Assembly: GCF_009451885.1 (NCBI RefSeq)
Contig: NZ_WIAO01000013.1
Coordinates: 1 to 64,000 of the forward strand
DNA length: 64,000 bases
From: Glycomyces albidus
Lineage (GTDB): Bacteria > Actinomycetota > Actinomycetes > Mycobacteriales > Micromonosporaceae
Direction of reading: 5' to 3'
Part shown: positions 26,509-37,274 of the stretch, piece after piece
Layout: every line of letters starts with the position of its first letter
Numbering within the stretch: the first letter of the stretch is position 1
Position numbers and translations under genes: made by a program
Notes under the pieces: generated by a model
Database searches by the model: none
What the model was told of the DNA's origin: nothing
What the model saw: the letters and a program-made list of their open reading frames with translations, nothing else

Positions 26509-27668
26509 ACGCGGTGACCGGGGGAGTGTTCGACGAGCTCGTCGGCCAGGACGAGGCCAGGCGGGTCCTCGCCGACGCCGCGCGCGGCACCGGCATGACC
26601 CACGCGTGGCTGTTCACGGGCCCGCCCGGGTCCGGCCGGTCGACGGCCGCGGTCGCGTTCGCCGCCGCGCTCCAGTGCCCGGACGCCGGCTGCGGGGAGT
26701 GCCACTCGTGCCGGACCGCGCTGGGCGGCACGCACCCGGACGTCACGCGCGTCATCCCCGAGGGCCTCTCCCTCGGCGTGGACCAGGTGCGCGGGCTCAT
26801 CCAGGGCGCCTCGCGCGCGCCGACGACCGGCCCGTGGCAGGTCCTCATCGTCGAGGACGCCGACCGCCTCACCGAGGCCGCCGCGAACGCGCTGCTCAAA
26901 GCGGTCGAGGAGCCGCCGGAGCGGACGGTGTTCCTGCTGTGCGCGCCGTCGACGAACCCGGCCGAGATCTCGGTGACGATCCGCTCCCGCTGCCGCGTCA
27001 TGGGCCTGCGGCAGCCCCCGCCCGGCGCGATCGCCGACCTGCTCGTCTCCCGGGACGGCCTCGACCGGCGCGAAGCCGAGCTGTTCGCGGCCGCCGCGCA
27101 GGGCCACGTCGGCCGCGCCCGGCGGCTCGCCACGGACCCGGAGGCCCGCGCCAAGCGCCACGACGTGCTCCAGATCCCCAGGCGCCTCACCGGGCTCGGC
27201 GCCTGCTTCACGGCCGCGGTCGAGCTCATCGAGGCCGCCGAGGCCGAGGCGTCCGGGACGTACACCGACCGGTCGGCGGCCGAACGCGACGCGCTCGAGA
27301 CCGCGCTCGGCAAGGGCGGCACCGGCAAGGGCGCGTCGAAGGCCGCCCGGGGCGCTTCGGCGGCGCTGAAGGAGCTGGAGAAGCGCCAGAAGACGCGCGA
27401 CACGCGCGCCCAGCGCGACTCGCTGGACCGGGCCCTGGTCGACCTGGCCGCGTTCTACCGCGACGCCCTGGCCGCCGGCTTCGGGGCCCGCGTCGCCCCC
27501 GTCCACCCGGACATGGCCGACACCACCCGCGCCGCCGCCTCGAAGCTCAGCGCCGAGTCGCTGCTGCGCCGCATCGACGCGATCCTGGACTGCCGCAAGG
27601 CCATCGAAGCGAACGTGCGCCCGCGCATCGCCGTGGAGGCGATGATGCTCGCCCTCTGGCGCGCCTGA
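26505..27668 (+). CDS. holB: DNA polymerase III subunit delta' (clamp loader)
   Basis: 387 residues. Part of the clamp loader that opens the sliding clamp. The AAA+ domain has AWLFTGPPGSGRSTAA (Walker A; the P-loop Lys is Arg, fitting a non-hydrolysing delta' subunit), a four-Cys zinc knuckle CPDAGCGECHSC, VLIVEDADRLTEAAANALLKAVEEPP and the SRC-type RSRCRVM. The C-terminal helical part includes a Gly/Lys linker (GKGGTGKGASKAARG). GTG start at 26505 overlaps the tmk stop (GTGA). Confidence 0.92.
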   Translation: MNAVTGGVFDELVGQDEARRVLADAARGTGMTHAWLFTGPPGSGRSTAAVAFAAALQCPDAGCGECHSCRTALGGTHPDVTRVIPEGLSLGVDQVRGLIQGASRAPTTGPWQVLIVEDADRLTEAAANALLKAVEEPPERTVFLLCAPSTNPAEISVTIRSRCRVMGLRQPPPGAIADLLVSRDGLDRREAELFAAAAQGHVGRARRLATDPEARAKRHDVLQIPRRLTGLGACFTAAVELIEAAEAEASGTYTDRSAAERDALETALGKGGTGKGASKAARGASAALKELEKRQKTRDTRAQRDSLDRALVDLAAFYRDALAAGFGARVAPVHPDMADTTRAAASKLSAESLLRRIDAILDCRKAIEANVRPRIAVEAMMLALWRA

Positions 27669-27794
27669 CCGTCACACCCCGGTGCCACCCTGGTGCCGGG
27701 GGCCCGGGCGCCGACACACCCGCCCGTGAGGGGCGGACGGTCCTCGCACGAGGGGGCACCGGAGCGACGACGCACCGGCCCTTCCCTCACCGCG

Positions 27795-28373
27795 TCACTG
27801 CGTCCACAGGTGGTGGATGTACGAGTCCTGCGCCTTCGGGATCTGGCCGGTGCGCCGCCACCGGTACCAGGCCCGCTCCTCGACCACGCGCACGCAGAAG
27901 TCGCCGTCGGTCTCGAACGGCTCTGAGACGCAGCGGAAGTCGTCGCGGAACACCCCGTCCGTCCAGTGCCAGACGCGCCGGCCGATCAGGTTCGGCACGT
28001 CGGAGGCCGGGTAGGGCCGGCGCACGGGCGGCGCGTCGGGGTCCGAGAGCCGCTCGATGAGGTAGCCGGGCCGCGGCGCGCCCGTGCCGGGCTCGGGCCG
28101 CTGCACCCACACGTCGGTGGCCGGGACCAGGCACGCGTACGCGTCCCCGTCGCCGTCGATCGCCCGGTAGTAGTCCGCTTCGGATATCAACGGCACCACC
28201 AGCATCCCGTCGCGCGTGACGGGGTCGTCGGCCCGGAGGTCGAACTGCCAGCCGCACCCCGGCGCGCCCGTGACGACCCGGCTGGAATGGAGGTCGAACG
28301 CCCTGCCGGCAGGCACCGGGACCAGGGCCGGAGGCGGATCCGGGACCTCGAATGAGCTGTCCGACAAGCCCAA
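27795..28373 (-). CDS. Hypothetical protein, tail-to-tail with holB
   Basis: I do not recognise the family. From the TTG at 28373, with CAGGAG 6 nt upstream, the product is 192 residues, begins MGLSDSSFEVPDPPP and shows VVTGAPGCGWQFDLRADDPVTRDG, LISEADYYRAIDGDGDAYACLVP, GYLIERLSDPDAPPVRRPYP and VRVVEERAWYRWRRTGQIPKAQ. No signal peptide, membrane helix or known motif is visible. A longer frame reaches back to 28505, but that part looks non-coding and lacks a ribosome site. It is divergent from the DxDxDG-repeat gene, 152 bp away. Confidence 0.6.
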   Translation of the reverse strand: MGLSDSSFEVPDPPPALVPVPAGRAFDLHSSRVVTGAPGCGWQFDLRADDPVTRDGMLVVPLISEADYYRAIDGDGDAYACLVPATDVWVQRPEPGTGAPRPGYLIERLSDPDAPPVRRPYPASDVPNLIGRRVWHWTDGVFRDDFRCVSEPFETDGDFCVRVVEERAWYRWRRTGQIPKAQDSYIHHLWTQ

Positions 28374-28524
28374 TGAACGCTCCTGACCTTCTGTGACAAC
28401 TGCGCGCAAGGGGGACCGGAGGAAAGCATAGGGGGTTGGCACACTCTGGGGATTCACGGCCCGGGCGGCAGTCGTAGAGTTCTTCTCACAAGCACGAAGC
28501 ACCACACTCCTGAGGATGGACGAG

Positions 28525-29148
28525 ATGAGCGAATACGACGACGCCCCGGTCGAAGACGTTGCGGCCGAGGACTACACCGCCGAGGAAGACACCACCTACA
28601 CCGAGGACTACTCGACCGAGGACTACACCTCCTCCGAGTCCTTCGACCTGGACGGCGACGGCATCACCGACGAGACGATCACCGCCGACGGCGTGACCCT
28701 GATCGACTCCGACGGCGACGGCGACGCCGAGGGCGTGGCCACCGACTACGACGGCGACGGCGTCAGCGAAGAGCTGATCATCGACGCGGACGGCGACGGC
28801 TCCCTCGAGTCCTACGCGGCCGACACCGACGGCGACACGCTGATCGACACCTACGAGTCGGACACCGACGGCGACGGCTTCACCGACCAGGTCTCCGTGG
28901 ACACCAACGCCGACGGCTTCGTCGACTCGGTCGCCACCGACACCAACAACGACGGCTACGCCGACGTCGTGGCCACCGACGCCAACTACGACGGCTTCGT
29001 CGACGACATCTCGATCGACTCCGACGCGGACGGTGTGACCGACGCGGTCCTGCAGGACACGAACGAGGACGCCTTCCTCGACACCGCCTACACCGAGGCG
29101 ACCCCCGGCGGCGACTCCTTCCAGTCGCAGACCGGTCAGGTCATCTAA
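28525..29148 (+). CDS. Acidic EF-hand-like DxDxDG repeat protein without signal peptide
   Basis: 207 residues, strongly acidic, nearly free of Lys and Arg. After an acidic Tyr/Thr/Glu N-terminus (EDYTAEEDTTYTEDYSTEDY), residues from about 40 carry nine or ten calcium-loop motifs every 18–20 residues: DLDGDGITD, DSDGDGDAEG, DYDGDGVSEE, DADGDGSLE, DTDGDGFTD, DTNADGFVD, DTNNDGYAD, DANYDGFVD, DSDADGVTD. This pattern is that of thrombospondin-3 or FG-GAP/EF-hand-like Ca2+ loops, normally on secreted proteins, yet no signal peptide or anchor is present. I chose ATG 28525 because GAGGA is 8 nt upstream; an ATG 9 bp earlier would abut its own AGG. Calcium binding is inferred. Confidence 0.75.
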   Translation: MSEYDDAPVEDVAAEDYTAEEDTTYTEDYSTEDYTSSESFDLDGDGITDETITADGVTLIDSDGDGDAEGVATDYDGDGVSEELIIDADGDGSLESYAADTDGDTLIDTYESDTDGDGFTDQVSVDTNADGFVDSVATDTNNDGYADVVATDANYDGFVDDISIDSDADGVTDAVLQDTNEDAFLDTAYTEATPGGDSFQSQTGQVI

Positions 29149-29199
29149 CTACCGGGTGCTTGAGACCGGACACCCCTGGCCTCAGTTCATCCATGACGC

Positions 29200-29230
29200 G
29201 AAGGCCGGATGCCCATGGCATCCGGCCTTC
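29200..29230 (+). terminator. Terminator between the DxDxDG gene and folE
   Basis: GAAGGCCGGATGCC pairs with GGCATCCGGCCTTC across a short CAT/ATG loop. It sits 50 bp after the DxDxDG stop and 45 bp from the folE end on the other strand, so it can serve both. Confidence 0.75.
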
Positions 29231-29274
29231 CGCCGTGTCCGGTGCCGCCGTCGGCGGCCGCTCCCGTGCCGGGC

Positions 29275-29916
29275 TCAGCCGGTGGTGCCGCGCAGCAGCG
29301 ACATCGCCTCGGCGCGGGTCCGCGCGTCCGACTGGAGCGTCCCGCGCACCGCAGAGGTGACCGTGCGGGAGCCCTGCTTGCGGATGCCGCGCATCGACAT
29401 GCACGTGTGCTCGCATTCGACGACGACGATCACGCCGGTCGCTTCGAGCGACGTGTAGAGCTGGTCGGCGATCTGGCTGGTGAGCCGCTCCTGCACCTGC
29501 GGGCGCCGCGAGTACACCTCGACGAGCCGGGCGAGCTTCGAGAGGCCGACGATCTGGCCGCTGACCCCGGGGATGTAGCCGACGTGGGCGACGCCGGTGA
29601 ACGGCAGCAGGTGGTGCTCGCAGAACGACTGCACGTCGATGTCGCGGACGAGGATCAGCTCGTCGTGGTTCTCGTCGAAGGAGGTCTTCAGGACCTCGGC
29701 GGGGTCGACGCGGAGGCCGGCGAACAGCTCGGCGTACGCGCGGGCGACGCGGCGCGGGGTCTCCTTGAGGCCGGACCGGTCGGGGTCCTCGCCGATCGCG
29801 GTCAGGATCTCGCGGACGGCGGCCTCGATCCGGTCCAGGTCGACCGCGTCCTCGACGGGGCTCCCGTTGATGCGGCCGTCGATGAGGCGGGCGGCCAGGT
29901 TGTCGAGTTCAGCCAT
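29275..29916 (-). CDS. folE: GTP cyclohydrolase I
   Basis: 213 residues. Converts GTP to 7,8-dihydroneopterin triphosphate, the first step of folate synthesis. The zinc ligands are visible in [10 protein letters not shown] (Cys, His) and [13 protein letters not shown] (Cys). [33 protein letters not shown] and the C-terminal [14 protein letters not shown] are also standard. It lies downstream of ftsH on the same strand (105 bp), as in other actinobacteria. Confidence 0.95.
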   Translation of the reverse strand: MAELDNLAARLIDGRINGSPVEDAVDLDRIEAAVREILTAIGEDPDRSGLKETPRRVARAYAELFAGLRVDPAEVLKTSFDENHDELILVRDIDVQSFCEHHLLPFTGVAHVGYIPGVSGQIVGLSKLARLVEVYSRRPQVQERLTSQIADQLYTSLEATGVIVVVECEHTCMSMRGIRKQGSRTVTSAVRGTLQSDARTRAEAMSLLRGTTG

Positions 29917-30021
29917 TGCGCAAGCTTACGGTCTTCCTCCGACAATCCGAGTGCCCTTCGTCACGCGCTGGAAACGGAAGGGCCCGCCTACCTGCGGTAG
30001 ACGGGCCCGGTAACGATTTCG

Positions 30022-32001
<1,980 letters not shown>

Positions 32002-32292
32002 TCGTTTCCTCCTGCTGCGTTTCGTCGCGTATTCGAGCGGGGCCGCGGTCGTGCACGGCGCGCGGGCCTCGCTGTGGCCCTGCAGGGTTTCCTTGGCCGC
32101 AAGGCGTTGACACCTCGAACGTACACGGTGTGAAGGTTCGGCGTCCTGCTGCGTTCGCGCCCCTGAAGCGGCGCTCCGCGCCGGATTCCGCCCTTTACCC
32201 GCCCCGCCGATAGACCGTAATTAGTACCACGGGCGGCTTGACTTCGCCCACCCAAGCCTGCGGCGGCGGCGAACGGGTGGCACCCTTGAGAC

Positions 32293-32925
32293 ATGACGTC
32301 GGAGTTGGCCAGCCCAGCATCAGTGCCGTCCCCCGCAGCGGAGGACGCGGTGTTCGATCCGGATTCTTGGTACGCCGAGGAGATCGAGCGCACCATCATC
32401 ACCGAGGACGAGATCCGCGCGAAGGTCGCCGAGCTCGGCGCGCAGGTCTCGGCCGACTACGCGGACGGGCAGCTCGCCGACGGCGACGAGCTGCTGCTCG
32501 TGGGCGTGTTCAAGGGGGCGGTCATGTTCATGGCCGACTTCGCGCGCGCCCTGTCGGTGCCGGTGAAGATGGAGTTCATGGCGCTGTCCTCGTACGGGAG
32601 CAGCACCACCTCGTCGGGCACGGTCCGGATCCTCAAGGACATCGACTCCGATGTCGAGGGCAAGCACATCCTGGTGGTCGAGGACATCATCGACTCCGGT
32701 CTGACGTTGTCGTGGCTGCTCAAGTATCTCGAGGGCCTGCGTCCGGCGTCGGTCTCGGTGGTGTCGATGCTCCGCAAGCCCGGCGTCCAGCGCGTCGACA
32801 TCCCGGTCAAGTACCTGGGCTTCGACATCCCCAACGAGTTCGTCGTGGGCTACGGCCTCGACTACGCCGAGCGCTACCGCGAACTCCCCTTCATCGGCGT
32901 CCTCAAACCCGAGGTCTACCAGTAG
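32293..32925 (+). CDS. hpt: Hypoxanthine(-guanine) phosphoribosyltransferase
   Basis: 210 residues. Salvages hypoxanthine and guanine to IMP and GMP with PRPP. PRPP loop LVVEDIIDSGLTL, early lysine loop LVGVFKGAVMFMADFAR, flexible loop SSYGSSTTSSGTVRI and C-terminal YAERYRELPFIGVL. The N-terminal 35 residues (SPASVPSPAAEDAVFDP) are an actinobacterial extension. In related genomes tilS, hpt, ftsH and folE share one direction; here hpt alone is flipped, with its own upstream region (292 bp from ftsH) and its own terminator. The ribosome site is weak (GAGAC). Confidence 0.95.
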   Translation: MTSELASPASVPSPAAEDAVFDPDSWYAEEIERTIITEDEIRAKVAELGAQVSADYADGQLADGDELLLVGVFKGAVMFMADFARALSVPVKMEFMALSSYGSSTTSSGTVRILKDIDSDVEGKHILVVEDIIDSGLTLSWLLKYLEGLRPASVSVVSMLRKPGVQRVDIPVKYLGFDIPNEFVVGYGLDYAERYRELPFIGVLKPEVYQ

Positions 32926-32974
32926 CGGTCCACCAGCGGCGGCGGCCCCGCCCGCCCGGACCACCGATCCACCG

Positions 32975-32998
32975 GGCCCGCGCAGCAGCGCGGGCCTT
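32975..32998 (+). terminator. Terminator of hpt
   Basis: GGCCCGCGC pairs perfectly with GCGCGGGCC around loop AGCA, followed by TTCT, 50 bp after the hpt stop. Confidence 0.8.
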
Positions 32999-33161
32999 CT
33001 CGCTGCCCTCGGCCCGGTAACTGGGAGTTCTCTCAGTTTCGCTATCAGCGGAACAAACCCGGGGCGGGGCCGTTCCTGTCGGACCCCTGAGTCACGGTAT
33101 TGAACCGGGGGCCCGAAATCCGCCCCCGCGAGGCGCCCGCCGCTGCCCGGGGCCGCGCCGC

Positions 33162-34139
33162 CTACGGCGCCGCGGCCGTCAGGCGGCCGCCGCTTCGGCG
33201 GACCGCGATCCCGCCGGGCATGAACGCCGGGCCCTGCCCGCGCCAGGCCGCCACCAGGGCATCGACTGCGGCGAGGTGCCGGTGGTTCAGTTCGGCGCCG
33301 TTCACGCCCGATTCCAGGACCCAGGCCCGCAGCGCCCTGGTCCGGATCGGCGCGGGCAGCGCCGCGAGCCGCTTCGCGTCCAATCCGTCCCCGGCACTCG
33401 CGCCGCGGCATTCGTCGAGTGCGGTCAGCGCGAGCGCGTCCAAGTAGTCGGTGTCCTCGCCGACGAGCGCCGCCGTCCGCGCGAGGTTCGCCACGAGGTC
33501 CTCGCCGAGGACCGCCACCAGCGAGTCCAGGGCCGGGCGCAGGGCCGAGCGCAGGAACCGCGGGTCGTCGTTGTGCGGATCGGCCCACGGCTTGAGGCCG
33601 CGCTCGGCGCACGCCTCGTGCGTGTCGCTCCTCGCGATCCCCAGCAGCGGCCGGCGGTAGCGCCCGCGCACGGCGCGCATCCCGGCGATCCCGCGCGGGC
33701 CCGCGCCGCGCACGAGCGCGAGCAGCACGGTCTCGGCCTGGTCGTCCCTGGTGTGGCCCAAGAGGACTGCGCCGGCCCCGTACCGTTCGGCGGCCGCGTC
33801 GAGGGCCGCGTACCGGGCCTCGCGGGCAGCCCCTTCGGGCCCGCCGTCGGCGCCGACCTCCACCCGGACGGCCTCGGCCGGGTCGAACCCGACCCCGCGG
33901 GCCCAGGCGGCGACGTCGGCGGCGCGGTCGGCCGAACCGTCCTGGAGCCCGTGGTCGACGCTCACGAGCCCGGCCCGCAGCCCTTGCCGCGGGGCGCAGA
34001 ACGCGACGGTGTCGGCGAGCGCGAGCGAGTCGGGCCCGCCGGAGCAGGCGACGAGGACGAGCGAGCCGGTCGGCAGGTCGGCGAGGCCGCCGCGGACGGC
34101 GGCGCGCAGGCGCGCCACCGCAGGCGGCAGCTTAGCCAC
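33162..34139 (-). CDS. tilS: tRNA(Ile)-lysidine synthase
   Basis: 325 residues, the short actinobacterial form. Adds lysine to C34 of tRNA-Ile2 so that AUA is read as Ile. PP-loop VACSGGPDSLALAD, then LVSVDHGLQDGS and LGHTRDDQAETVLLALVRG typical of TilS, and RYRRPLLGIARSDT. A C-terminal domain of about 90 residues has HRHLAAVDALVAAWRGQGP. Its start overlaps the end of the zincin gene by 8 bp, so the two form one operon. Confidence 0.94.
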   Translation of the reverse strand: MAKLPPAVARLRAAVRGGLADLPTGSLVLVACSGGPDSLALADTVAFCAPRQGLRAGLVSVDHGLQDGSADRAADVAAWARGVGFDPAEAVRVEVGADGGPEGAAREARYAALDAAAERYGAGAVLLGHTRDDQAETVLLALVRGAGPRGIAGMRAVRGRYRRPLLGIARSDTHEACAERGLKPWADPHNDDPRFLRSALRPALDSLVAVLGEDLVANLARTAALVGEDTDYLDALALTALDECRGASAGDGLDAKRLAALPAPIRTRALRAWVLESGVNGAELNHRHLAAVDALVAAWRGQGPAFMPGGIAVRRSGGRLTAAAP

Positions 34140-35208
34140 GGGCCGCGGGGGCCCCGAGGATCCGCGCGGTCCACAGCCCGGGGCGGTCGATCTCGGCCTC
34201 GGTCGGCAGGTTCGCGGGGCGCTCCCAGACCCGGTTGAACCCGGTGACGCCGTGCTCGCCGACGATGTGGTCGACGAAGCGGCGCCCGGCCGCGTACTGG
34301 CGCATCTTGGCGTCGAGGCCGAGGAGCTGGCGCAGGAACTTCTGCAGGGTCGTGGGGTTGGCGCGGCGGCGGTCGAAGCGGCGGCGCAGGAGCGCGACGT
34401 GGTTGATGGAGGTGCGACCGACCCCGTCCATCACGGACTCGGCGTGGCCCTCCAGCAGCGTCATGAGCGCCTGGATCTCCGAGATCGCTTGGCGCTGTTC
34501 GGGACTGGTGACAGCGCTCATCACGTCGGTGCCGGGCTGCTGCGGCTCGTCCTCGCGGGCGGAGGCGAGGGCGCGGCGCACGGCGAGCGCGAGCCCGGCG
34601 GCGGAGGACCGGTCGGGTTCGGCGGCGTCGAAGAAGGTCTGGATGAGGCCGTGGAAGTGGCCGCGCATCCACGGCACGGCCGTGAACTGGGTGAGGTGGG
34701 CGGCCTCGTGGACGGCGATCCACAGGCGGAACTCGCGGGAGGGCAGGCGCAGGCGCCGCTCGACCTCGACGATGTTGGGCGCCACGAACAGGAGCCGCCC
34801 GGTGTCGGCGGAGAACGTCTCGAACTGGCCGAGGACCCGCGAGGACAGGAACGCGAGGACCGCGCCGGCCTGGACGCCGGTGAGCTTGGCGGCCGCGGTC
34901 GGGGCGGCGTCCCCTGCGGTGGCGTCCGCGCCGAGTCCGGTGAGGAGGCGGCGGAACCCGGCGATGTTGATCCGGCTCCAGCGGGCGCGGTCGACGACGT
35001 CGACGGGTGCGTGCGTCTCGGGCATGAGCCCGGTGTACTCGGTGACCAGGTCGATCGCGTGCCGCGCATGGCGGTGCAGGTCGGCGACGACGTCGAGGGC
35101 GCCTTCGGGGCTCATGCGGGGGCCGCCCTTGGTGAGGGCCCGCGAGCAGGACGCGGCGGTCCGCCAGTCGACTGACGGCAGCATCGGGTTTCCTGCGGGC
35201 GGCGCCAT
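34132..35208 (-). CDS. Zincin-like metalloprotease family protein (DUF2342 / F420-associated)
   Basis: 358 residues. The zinc motif HEAAH lies in FRLWIAVHEAAHLTQFTAVPWMRGHF; other family words are DRARWSRINIAGFRRLL, GQFETFS....LLFVAPNIVEVERRL and ALMTLLEGHAESVMDGVG (with the probable third ligand Glu). Often annotated as zinc-dependent metalloprotease or F420 biosynthesis-associated; activity is not established. In other actinobacteria it lies between dacB and tilS, as here except that an amylase gene has entered between it and dacB. Cytoplasmic by sequence. Confidence 0.88.
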   Translation of the reverse strand: MAPPAGNPMLPSVDWRTAASCSRALTKGGPRMSPEGALDVVADLHRHARHAIDLVTEYTGLMPETHAPVDVVDRARWSRINIAGFRRLLTGLGADATAGDAAPTAAAKLTGVQAGAVLAFLSSRVLGQFETFSADTGRLLFVAPNIVEVERRLRLPSREFRLWIAVHEAAHLTQFTAVPWMRGHFHGLIQTFFDAAEPDRSSAAGLALAVRRALASAREDEPQQPGTDVMSAVTSPEQRQAISEIQALMTLLEGHAESVMDGVGRTSINHVALLRRRFDRRRANPTTLQKFLRQLLGLDAKMRQYAAGRRFVDHIVGEHGVTGFNRVWERPANLPTEAEIDRPGLWTARILGAPAARG

Positions 35209-35313
35209 CGGTCCAGCCTATCCAGCGGGCACCCGTCTCGCCACCATCCCGCGCAAGCGGGTCCGAACCGGATCGTACCGGACGCCGCCGTCCCAAATCC
35301 AAATATCGAAACT

Positions 35314-35391
35314 CTTGAAAGTTCTGGACCGATGGTGTTAACTTCGTTCCAAGTACGCAACATCTTGCAGTATCGCGTGCAGAACTTGCAA
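35314..35391 (+). promoter_or_regulatory. Amylase promoter with CTTGNAR repeats (MalR/Reg1-like operator)
   Basis: A promoter TTGAAA (35315–35320), 18 nt, TAACTT (35339–35344) precedes the amylase. The heptamer CTTGNAR occurs three times: CTTGAAA at 35314 (over the -35), CTTGCAG at 35364 and CTTGCAA at 35385, the last two downstream of the expected start point. CTTG-type direct repeats are the known targets of LacI-family maltose/amylase regulators in Streptomyces. No malR-like gene is in the window. Confidence 0.55.
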
Positions 35392-35403
35392 AGGGAGCCA
35401 ACG

Positions 35404-37191
35404 ATGCCTCACCCCATCGCCCGGCGGATCCTCGCCGCCACCGGCGGCGCCGCCCTCGCGGCCGCCGCCGTCCTCGCCGCCGCCCACCCCCAGACCGCCC
35501 CGGAGACCGACCCGGCGTCACCCGCGCTCGCGCCCGCCGCGGCACTGGGCGGCGGCGACTCGATCCTCAACATGTTCGAATGGACCTGGAACTCCATCGC
35601 CGCCGAATGCGACGGCCCGCTCGCCGACTCCGGCTACACCTACGTCCAGACCTCCCCGCCCCAAGAGCACATCCTCGGCTCCGACACCACCCCGGGCGAA
35701 GAGGACGCCTGGTACATCCACTACCAGCCCGTCAGCTACGAGATCGAGTCCCGCCTCGGCACCCGCGCCGAATACGCGGCCATGGTCGCGACCTGCGAGG
35801 CCAACGGCATCGGCGTCATCGCAGACGTCGTCATCAACCACATGGCCGCCGGCTCCCCGACCGAGACCCGACACGGCTGGAACGGCAGCGAGTACCGCCG
35901 GTTCCACTACCCCGACGCCGGCTACGACGCCTCCGACTTCCACAACACCGGCGCCTCCTACTGCGAGATCGACAACTACCAGGACCGCACCGAGGTCCAG
36001 ACCTGCCACCTCGTGGGCCTCAACGACCTCGACACCTCCCAGGCCGACGTCCGCCAGACCATCGCCGCCTACCTCGAGGACCTCCTGAGCCTCGGCGTCG
36101 CCGGCTTCCGCGTCGACGCCGCCAAGCACATCTCCGCCACCGACCTCGGCGCCATCATGGACCTCGTCGACGGCGACCCCTACATCGTCCAAGAGGTCAT
36201 CGGCGCGCCCGGCGAACCCATCACCGAGGCCGAGTACACCGGCATCGGCGACGTCCAGGAATTCGCCTACTCCTACGACCTCAAGAACCACATCAACGGC
36301 TCCTCCGAAGCCCGCCACCTCACCACGCTGGGCACGAGCTGGGGCTACACCGCACCCGCCGGCGTCTTCACCGCCAACCACGACACCGAGCGCGGCTCGC
36401 TCACCATGAGCTACAAGCACGGCCAGGACTACCTGCTCGGCGAGGCGTTCATGCTCGCCCACCCGTTCGGCACCCCGGCCTCCTACACCGGCTACTCGTT
36501 CTCGGCCTCCCACACCGGTCCGCCCCTCAACCCGGACGGCTCGGTCGCCGACGCCGTCTGCGGCTCCGGCGCGTTCACCTGCATCCACCGCTCCCCGTAC
36601 ATGAGCGGCATGGCCGGCTTCCGCGCCGCCACCGCCGGCGAGCCGGTCGTCAACACCTGGGGCTCGGGCGACGCCCTCGCCTTCGGGCGCGGCGACGCCG
36701 GGCACGTCGTGATCAACGCCGGCACCGCCCCGATCACGCAGACGTTCACGACCTCGCTCCCTGCCGGGTCCTACCTGGACGTCATCTCCGGTTCGACCGT
36801 GACGGTCGCCGGCGGGACCTTCACCGCCACGGTCGCCGCGAAGGCGGCGCTCGCGATCCACGTCGGCAACACCGGCGGCAGCGGCGGCACGGGCGACTGC
36901 GTCACCGTCAGCGCCTACGTGACCGGCACGAACGTCGGCGACGAGGTGTACATCGTCGGCTCGATCCCGCAGCTCGGCAACTGGACGGCGATCCCCTCGG
37001 CGCACCTCTCCGGCGCGACCTACCCCTATTGGAGGGGCACCGTCTCGATCCCGGCAGGGACCGCGTTCCAGTACAAGTACGTGATCGTGCGCGCCAACGG
37101 GAGCTACACCTGGGAGTCCATCGGCAACCGGACGGCGACCGTCCCGAGCGCCGGCTGCCTGGAGCTGCACCAGACCTGGAACACCGCCTGA
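35404..37191 (+). CDS. Secreted alpha-amylase GH13 with C-terminal starch-binding domain CBM20
   Basis: 595 residues. Endo-hydrolysis of starch outside the cell. Signal peptide at about 1–29. GH13 barrel: VIADVVINHMA (region I), GFRVDAAKHI (region II, nucleophile Asp), IVQEVIG (region III, acid Glu; the usual E-V-I of Streptomyces/animal-type amylases), FTANHDTER (region IV). A C-terminal beta domain, a Gly/Ser linker GNTGGSGGTG and CBM20 from about 500 (VSAYVTGTNVGDEVYIVGSIPQLGNW, then FQYKYVIVRANGSYTWESIGNRT) follow. ATG 35404 has GGGAG 6 nt upstream. It is inserted between dacB and the zincin gene, which are neighbours in other actinobacteria. A strong terminator follows. Confidence 0.94.
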   Translation: MPHPIARRILAATGGAALAAAAVLAAAHPQTAPETDPASPALAPAAALGGGDSILNMFEWTWNSIAAECDGPLADSGYTYVQTSPPQEHILGSDTTPGEEDAWYIHYQPVSYEIESRLGTRAEYAAMVATCEANGIGVIADVVINHMAAGSPTETRHGWNGSEYRRFHYPDAGYDASDFHNTGASYCEIDNYQDRTEVQTCHLVGLNDLDTSQADVRQTIAAYLEDLLSLGVAGFRVDAAKHISATDLGAIMDLVDGDPYIVQEVIGAPGEPITEAEYTGIGDVQEFAYSYDLKNHINGSSEARHLTTLGTSWGYTAPAGVFTANHDTERGSLTMSYKHGQDYLLGEAFMLAHPFGTPASYTGYSFSASHTGPPLNPDGSVADAVCGSGAFTCIHRSPYMSGMAGFRAATAGEPVVNTWGSGDALAFGRGDAGHVVINAGTAPITQTFTTSLPAGSYLDVISGSTVTVAGGTFTATVAAKAALAIHVGNTGGSGGTGDCVTVSAYVTGTNVGDEVYIVGSIPQLGNWTAIPSAHLSGATYPYWRGTVSIPAGTAFQYKYVIVRANGSYTWESIGNRTATVPSAGCLELHQTWNTA

Positions 37192-37202
37192 CCGAATACG
37201 AA

Positions 37203-37229
37203 GGCCCCGGGCGCACAGCGCCCGGGGCC
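37203..37229 (+). terminator. Terminator of the amylase gene
   Basis: Perfect stem GGCCCCGGGCGC / GCGCCCGGGGCC around ACA, followed by TCTTCTTCCT, 11 bp after the stop codon. Confidence 0.85.
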
Positions 37230-37248
37230 TCTTCTTCCTGAAGCGCTC

Positions 37249-37274
37249 TTCAGGCGGCTTCAGCTCCGCTTCAG
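37249..37274 (+). promoter_or_regulatory. Three TTCAG boxes at 10/11-bp spacing between amylase and dacB
   Basis: TTCAG at 37249, 37259 and 37270. The stretch CTTCAGCTCCGCTTCAGGT is identical to part of the repeat array at 39.75 kb. Direct repeats with a helical-turn period are the usual target form of OmpR/PhoB-family response regulators. The site lies between two converging genes, so what it controls is unclear. Confidence 0.5.
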
